A stretch of 64,000 nt of DNA, from assembly GCA_022496805.1 (NCBI GenBank), contig CM040085.1, forward strand, positions 32,269,811 through 32,333,810, in the 5' to 3' direction. Positions 58,201 to 64,000 of this stretch are shown here, in pieces. The notes beneath the pieces were generated by a model, which did no database searches, was not told the origin of the DNA, and saw nothing but the letters and a program-made list of their open reading frames with translations. Made by a program: the position numbers and the translations under genes. Each line of letters starts with the position of its first letter. Position 1 is the stretch's first letter. Source of the stretch: Pohlia nutans. Lineage: Eukaryota > Streptophyta > Bryopsida > Bryales > Mniaceae.

Positions 58201-59975
58201 GGCAGGGTCGGCAAAAAATAATTCCCCAAAAAAATGCCGGAAAAAATATATAAATTTATCAAGTGTTTTGTCGAAATCAACAAAAATAAAGTCAACAAAA
58301 ATTGTAGACAAAAAACAAAGGAAAATGTTTAGCTGCTAGTAAAATTTAATGTTAGTTATTAATAGCCGAATTTTTAATAATTATTTTTGAAAGTGCCGAC
58401 CCCTACTTTTTGAACTTTTATTAATTATTCGGCACCAAAGTGCCGACCCTGCCTTCCTACTACGGTAATTTGTAATCCCACCATGAGAAGAGAAGCACGT
58501 TTAAACTGCAACTTCTTGGCTCCAGCTAACTTTTGAGCAACCATATCAGCGCTCCCTGCCAACACGCCTGCTGTTATGGCCTGCATCAGCACCAACAACC
58601 TCACAGACGTTTAATACGACGTCAAGTTGGAAAATAGTGTCAGGCATGACAACTCTGTATTTGAACACAATAATCACTACACCATAACTATAGCCACCTC
58701 CGTTTTTCCTAAGAGCGTATATATGTGGCACTACCTCATTCACTTTGTACTCAACGACTACATCCTGTAGTAGCATATTTGTTGCTATTTTAGTCGATGG
58801 CCGGCTATCCTAAATATTGTACTGCATGTGGTACAATATCTAGTACAATGCTCACAAAATAGTTGTTTTTCTTTCCACTGCAACTTGTTGGAGAATGACA
58901 TCACTTTCAGAATCTGTCCTTTCTACAAAACCTCATTGGGGTTCGATATAATTCCAATGCAACAAAACGTCGTTCTACCGCATTTTAGAAAAAAAATGTC
59001 ATTTTCTTATAGTGTCGTTCTAACCACCATGGATCAGACTCACTGGTGCAGACTCCATGTTGAAATGACACTAACACCCCAATTAATGTTGTTTCTTTTC
59101 TAATAAGAAGCTAGCATGTATAATAGCAAAAGCTCATTGATAAGTCACAAACCCTACAGAACAAATCAAGTAGAGTTTGTGATACGGCCAGAATGATTAG
59201 TGGGCTATTTTGCTTAAACTTGAATTTTAAAAATTAGGGTTTAGGATCCTTAGGAGTTGATCACATTGACCTTTGATTTTTATAAATACATTGAGATCCT
59301 CTATTCTACAAGCCATCCCAATAAGGGATTTGCGTCAATGATTCAAGTACCCTGATATCATTCTAGATACACTTAGCAAGTTCGAAAATGCAGTTTAGTA
59401 GGGGAAAATTACTAGTAAGATTATGATCCTTGACAATTGGTCTTTTGTGACTTAAATGGTCCAAAAACTATCTTATTTTGAAAAGAATGGAGTCACAAAA
59501 GAACATTTGAGTCACGAAAACCCAGTTTTAAAGGACCAAAATCCTACTAACTATGATAATAGTAATAATAAATCTAAAGCAACTCTTATTTGTATAATTC
59601 TAGATTCCCTCAATACTCATATCAACGTTTCAAAGCACGAACAAAATTGTGACATCCGATCTAAAAACTAAGACCGATATAGATCGAGCTTCAATCTCCA
59701 TTTGAACGATCCTTACCGTTGCAAGCAGTCGGTAACCTAATCAAAAACTAGAGACGCAAAAGAAACGGAAACAACGCCTCGATCGATCAACTGAATTCAC
59801 GATCGAGAAACCCAGATTCTAGATATACATAAAGTAGGTCAATTGATCATTGAACAAACGAAGAATTATGTATGTAAATTTATAGTTCGGTGAGATTACG
59901 TACTTTGGTCCGCAAGGGATGGCGCTGCAAGTTGAGCAAGTAGCCACGCCATAACGCCTGCACCTCGTCCGACAT
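55286..59975 (-). CDS. PMP22: Peroxisomal membrane protein PMP22 (Mpv17/PMP22 family)
   Basis: Integral membrane protein with four predicted helices; the family sits in peroxisomal or mitochondrial inner membranes and is linked to small-solute channel activity. Seven exons join with matching phases: 59975-59904, 58580-58482, 57614-57513, 56806-56731, 56381-56311, 55890-55805 and 55343-55286, giving 187 aa (Arabidopsis PMP22 is 190). Signatures in order: NLQRHPLRTK, AITAGVLAGSADMVAQKLAG, YSGPFGHFFHKLM, VEQLTSGPWNNFLFMTYLG, GRPWSSVKSQL, YPSVQLNAW, FWPLVGLINYKYLPVQLRVLF and a final WGVFLILRSRTS. All introns are GT-AG. PLRTK is the family's conserved N-terminal motif and supports a peroxisomal PMP22 type. 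VGLINYKY replaces the usual VGWINYKY. Two MITEs lie in intron 2. Confidence 0.95.
55447..55509. repeat. 27-bp tandem repeat in PMP22 intron 6, 2.3 copies
   Basis: Units 55447-55473 and 55474-55500 are identical, starting AAGGATTAACCCTTAAAGG, then a partial third. The unit contains TTAACCCTTAAAGGA, close to the ends of the TTAA elements, so it may derive from element termini. It lies between exons 6 and 7. Confidence 0.85.
57942..58147. mobile_element. ~206-bp MITE in PMP22 intron 2
   Basis: Inverted ends: CTACCACCGATTATTGCC at the left and the inverse of CTACACTGATTATTGCC at the right. The interior holds further CACAGTAATT repeats. Target duplication not clear. Confidence 0.65.
58187..58467. 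mobile_element. 281-bp MITE in PMP22 intron 2, near the splice donor
   Basis: Perfect 27-bp inverted ends starting TACCGTAGTAGGAAGGCAGG. If the outer TA is the target duplication, it is a Tc1/mariner-type MITE. Its end lies 14 nt beyond the last base of exon 2 (58482). Confidence 0.85.
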
Positions 59976-60847
59976 GATGGATTAATGGATCGATCGATCA
60001 CTCTCCCTTCACGACAGTCAAAAGCACAAAGTGAAGAATACTGCGCCGGTTCAGAAGTCAGAGAATTTTATATGAAAACAAAACGTACTAGCTAGCCGAT
60101 TGTATAAGTAGTATATGAATTTCAAGTGTGTGTTCCAAGCTCTGACCTCGTGCCGGGCTGAATCCGATCGATGATGGCAGAATGATAGATCGATGTTGAT
60201 CGTTCAAGTGACGTGCTGGTTGTGGTTTGTGAAGCACATTCAACGGCAGGCCCGGGGAGGAATGCGAGGAGCATCATTCTGGTTTGTTCTTCTATTTCTG
60301 GAGCTTGCTTGCTTCCGTGACTTGTCGTCTTCAATAGTATATTGGGTTTTCAATAGTTTAATTTTTCTGTTGGCTCTGGATCCAAGCAGTGAAGGGGAGG
60401 TGGCATCTTAAAATCAAGAATTGATTTTTTACTTATTTTTGAATCAAATGAATGTTTATTCCATTGAAGCAAGAATTGATTTTCATTCATAACATTCAGT
60501 AGCATGCACTCTCCCTGCCTTGGCTCTATAGTAGATGGTGTGGAATATTCCAGTACTTCATCAGTAGCTAAATGGACAGGTAGAGGCTCAAGGTGATGAG
60601 CACAGTGCATGAAGGAAAGGCAGTGGGCATGAAGGCTACTGAATGTTGTGTTAGCTAGACAGTGTGGTCCTCTATGGAATACAATTTGTTACATTTATTA
60701 GAGAGATCATTATAGAAAAAATGAACCCCCACATGGACCCTCCAAACTTTCCTTATGGGACCCCTTGATTGCTTTTAAATTGTCCTTCTGTAGCCACTAT
60801 TCCCTATCTATGCCCACCCTTGTGACGTCAAGGCTGACAAAAGGGTG
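59976..60847. other. PMP22 upstream region
   Basis: The 5' side of PMP22. Short frames on both strands (for example 60193-60411) have no recognisable family. No gene supported. Confidence 0.4.
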
Positions 60848-61063
60848 AAGAAAATATTTCAGAATCAAAAGTAGCTTTGGTTTATGGTCAAATGAATGAG
60901 CCACCTGGAGCTCGTATGAGAGTAGGGTTAACTGCTTTGACAATGGCTGAATATTTAAGAGATGTCAATAAGCAAGATGTACTTTTAATAATATTTTTTG
61001 TTTTGTTTAAGCAGGCTCAGAAGTTTCGGCTTTATTACGTAGAATGCCATCTGTTGTAGGTTA
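60848..61063 (+). pseudogene. atpB: Plastid atpB fragment (nuclear plastid DNA)
   Basis: Reads [20 protein letters not shown], then [20 protein letters not shown], the beta subunit of chloroplast ATP synthase. After VLL the plastid text is damaged by small deletions and the frame shifts; AGSEVSALL and RMPS are still visible in shifted frames. It ends at GTAGGTTA. Short, frameshifted and surrounded by unrelated DNA, so it is a dead nuclear insert. Confidence 0.9.
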
Positions 61064-63610
61064 GTCAAAAGTGATCAATTGGTGCACGTACTGCAGGTAC
61101 TAAAGGGAGCCAGGGGCTGAGGTACAAGACGGAGCAATTTCATTCCTCCCATATGACATAAAGTAATAAAAATTTTGATTAAAGGGCTTCCACTTTGTAC
61201 TCGTCCCTGGTACAATTAGAGTAGAAAATTCGATTAAAGTTGGTGAGACCTGCATGTACTGTTCTTGATTCACCCAAGATATAGACCCTTTCTTGTCAGA
61301 AAAGAGGTCCTTGCCCTACCCCATCTAGCCCCGAAGAAATAGGTGCCAATGTCAAAGCTTGAAGGCCCATTTGAGGGTTCATTTTTTCTCTAATGCGTAA
61401 TCTTGACCAAGATGAGAATGCCTTGTACAAATACCACATTGCCATAGCTGAAGTCCATGTTGCCTTGACAAAATCCAAAATGCCTTGAGCTTTCATCGTA
61501 TTGCTGAAACCAAAGACCGCGTTGTCAAAACCGAAGACCATGTTGCAAAAGGTTGTGGTCATTGGATATTATAGCACTACAAACACTGGATTAACACACC
61601 AGTTACAACCAAGGGAATCGGTTTCTATGACCCGAAAGGTTTGGGGATAGATTATCCTACTTAGACTCTATAAATTGTTCCAATGGCCATTTGTCCGGTG
61701 GGCACTGGGTCATTAACATTACGAACAGACACTTTATTCACGCCGGCCTTGAAAGAGGCCGAAGTTTCTATCTATCTAGCACTACAATCATTGGTCATGG
61801 CAATGTGATCTATTGTTATGATAATGTGATCTTTGGACATGACATAATGGTTCTTGGCATTATGCTTTAGTAAATGTAACAAAAAAAATTCCATAGTGCT
61901 TCTTTCTCATCTCTCATTGGCCTTGTCGTAGTGGCTCTCTACTTCACTTGTCTAACAGTCATGGATTTCATTATTGAAATATAAAATATGAAATAATGAA
62001 TTCCATATTATAAAAGATTCTCTTATTGTATATGCTTTTGGACACCAACACACTGTATATTAAATAAACTATGAAATTTCTAAATTCTAATTATGGTATA
62101 TTAATTATTGACGTTATGTTTTCAAATTCACAGTTTATTTATAGATAATACTTAATAGCTAGGGATCAATTTTGGATATAGATCACAATGAGGTCACTTT
62201 ATCATAAATCTGAAAGAAATTGATTATATGTGAAAACTACATAGAACCATGTATTGTGCAATATAATCTTATTTAATGTAGTTTTCATATCAGATTCTAT
62301 CTTGAAAATGATTTTTTTTAAATTATTCTGATTACATAAAAAATAAAAATCTTACATAATTATAATATAATATTTGTGTGTTTTTAAATTCTAATATAAT
62401 ATGCAATATGGTAATTGTGTATACCACACATTCCATATTTAATAGATTTTTTTTAGAAAATCATCTTTCTCAATTGTCTTGACGTTGTTGTTATAAAACA
62501 AAAATGATACAGGTTCTTTTGTAAATGTAATTGTCTTGAAGACAATTTCATGAGGTATAGAACAAATAAACTACTAATTCCCACACAAATAGTTGAATTG
62601 AGTGATTGAATGAATTTGTGCACTCAATAGTGGGAGCACAATTGAATTGAATATTCTACAAATCATTATAGAGTCTTGAAAGCAAACCAAACAAGAGCAT
62701 TGGTCATGATCATTGTTGAATTATCATTATACTTTATAGAATCTGGCTTGGGTTTCCAACATAGGACAACCTTCACATTGCCAGACTTGCTTGTTATTTT
62801 TAAATGGCCATAAATGCATTCAACCATGTACTACCAAGCCAATCTCTGTATTCAGACCCTTGCCAAAGCTATGTCTGCCACGTGCCACCCCAAGCCTCTT
62901 TCAGAACAATTGCCCATGCCTCGAGCTCCCCACTCCTCGCTCACAACAGCTATTCACGTTCTGTTTCTCCTCCCTCGACGAATTTTGGACAATGACCACA
63001 ATCTTGTCATCATAAATTTATCATAGTTATTAACTCCTAACAGTCCATAACGCCCCCACGCAGCAATAGAACTAAAAAGTGAGGAAGTTCGAGTTGTTGG
63101 GCCGTAAAATTGTAGAGTGAGCAACAAAGAAGCCCTAACTCTTTTTGAAAGTTGAATTTGTGGATACTTCCTCATTGGAAATTCATGAAGTATGCAATTT
63201 TTGGTGATTTCTTTCAGCTGCAAGACGGCTATTTGGGAGTCGCTTCACATCCTCATATCTTCTTCCTCGCACCTCTAAATTACGTGAATTTGTTTTAATA
63301 TATTTAAAATAATGATCTCTACGCATGGTAATTTTTTCATAATTTTGAGAGCACTTTTGGACAATCCGATTTCAGCATATGTACAAAATACTATGAACGA
63401 GTTCCATCGATCTTTGAAGAGTGGCAATTTATCAAAATTTGTGCAATTTTCTTGATCCTTTTTTCATACGAAAGCAACATAAGTCTTTTTTATTTTCAAC
63501 AGTGCCGATCATCTAAAGCATCCCACACCAATGAGGAATTGAGCTTGTTACAAGAACTAGTCAAGAAAACAAGAGCAAAGTTCAACACCCCCCGGTCCTT
63601 GAGGGATTAA
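61064..63610. other. Right-hand AT-rich spacer
   Basis: Contains the second copy of the TCTA-tailed repeat. Overlapping three-frame openings at 62791-63026 and a minus frame at 61296-61562 have no family support. At 63593-63606 a TTAA-element end (TTGAGGGA) abuts the next element's TTAA. Confidence 0.4.
61682..61777 (+). repeat. Short interspersed repeat with (TCTA)n tail, copy 2
   Basis: About 96 bp, strongly similar to 6729-6837, with the same CGCCGGCCTTGAAAGAGGCC hairpin and TCTA tail. Confidence 0.6.
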
Positions 63611-64000
63611 CCCCTAAACGTCCTCACCTTCCCCAAATTTGGCAGTTTTGCAAAGATAATAGATATTTAACTAATTATGGACAAAACGACGAATTCTGGA
63701 CAAAATGACAAATTCTAAACAATTTGCAAAAAATAGTAGAAAATGCTCAATTCTCAACAATTGAAACTTTTATCAGTGGTTAGCCAGATTATATCAGCCA
63801 CCGGCCGACACTTTTAAGAGATTTTTTTCTTTTAACTGATATTTAACTAATTATGGACTTTCAAAAGTCCAGAAATAATATTGAATGCATTCGCCGAGGC
63901 GCTGAAAAAATTAAAAAACAGCTTTTTGAAGTGAAAGATGTCCACATGCAGATATTTTTGCTTCAAAAAAGGTCAAAACAATGAATATTAGCCTATAATT
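63611..64000 (+). mobile_element. TTAA-element family 2, left end only
   Basis: After TTAA (63607-63610) the DNA reads CCCCTAAACGTCCTCACC and follows family 2 to about 63656 (GGCAGTTTTGCAAAGAT), then diverges. A 20-bp direct repeat, ATATTTAACTAATTATGGAC, occurs at 63659 and again at 63837, so the break may involve a later insertion. Confidence 0.55.

Noticed and set aside
62791..63026. Overlapping open frames in two phases (three nested ORFs)
   Set aside because: No family resemblance, no splice or homology support.
1..64000. CRISPR array, bacterial operon, tRNA or rRNA genes, viral genes
   Set aside because: None seen. Spliced plant genes and MITEs dominate; the few tandem repeats lack spacer structure.

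Overview
The window is nuclear DNA of a land plant: AT-rich, with short spliceosomal introns, single-copy housekeeping genes and dense non-autonomous mobile DNA. Every identification comes from reading translated exons against family knowledge; no database was searched. A ZNF474-like C2HC zinc-finger gene, a family I associate with organisms that have cilia or flagella, hints at a plant with swimming sperm (bryophyte, lycophyte or fern grade). That is inference.

Genes I can reconstruct: (1) 893-3048 (+), a ZNF474-like C2HC gene whose frame is broken by a 23-bp tandem duplication; (2) 3665-4677 (-), QCR7, a subunit of mitochondrial complex III, 4 exons, 131 aa; (3) 9992-15984 (+), a complete 10-exon homologue of the uncharacterised membrane protein At3g27390, 618 aa; (4) 16533-17123 (-), a damaged copy of a protein with two Dof-like zinc fingers, and 17384-18500 (+), a broken pseudokinase-like gene; (5) 26379-27326 (-), an intact 315-aa double Dof-like protein; (6) 40892-41269 and 51123-51500 (-), two identical copies of a 125-aa Cys/His-rich basic protein; (7) 55286-59975 (-), a 7-exon peroxisomal membrane protein of the PMP22/Mpv17 family, 187 aa. 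A plastid atpB fragment lies at 60848-61063.

From 23.3 to 52.5 kb three diverged copies of one multi-kilobase unit occur (A 23283-33180, B 38916-45955, C 48090-52480). They share a TATA-type promoter and leader read leftward, but A drives the double Dof-like protein while B and C drive the 125-aa protein. Comparing the copies gives empty sites for several insertions: one with an 8-9 bp target duplication (31798-32796), one with 11 bp (29566-29976), and one with TA (43722-44023).

The most striking signal is a set of about a dozen short elements, in at least seven sequence families, bounded by TTAA and by CCC(C)TWWA / TWWAGGG(G) ends. Nearly all carry the same asymmetric device at one end: exactly 16 nt from the terminus there is a hairpin with a 6-bp stem and a 5-nt loop. 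The stem and loop sequences differ between families while the geometry is held. The TTAA target and CCC ends recall piggyBac. No transposase is visible in the window.
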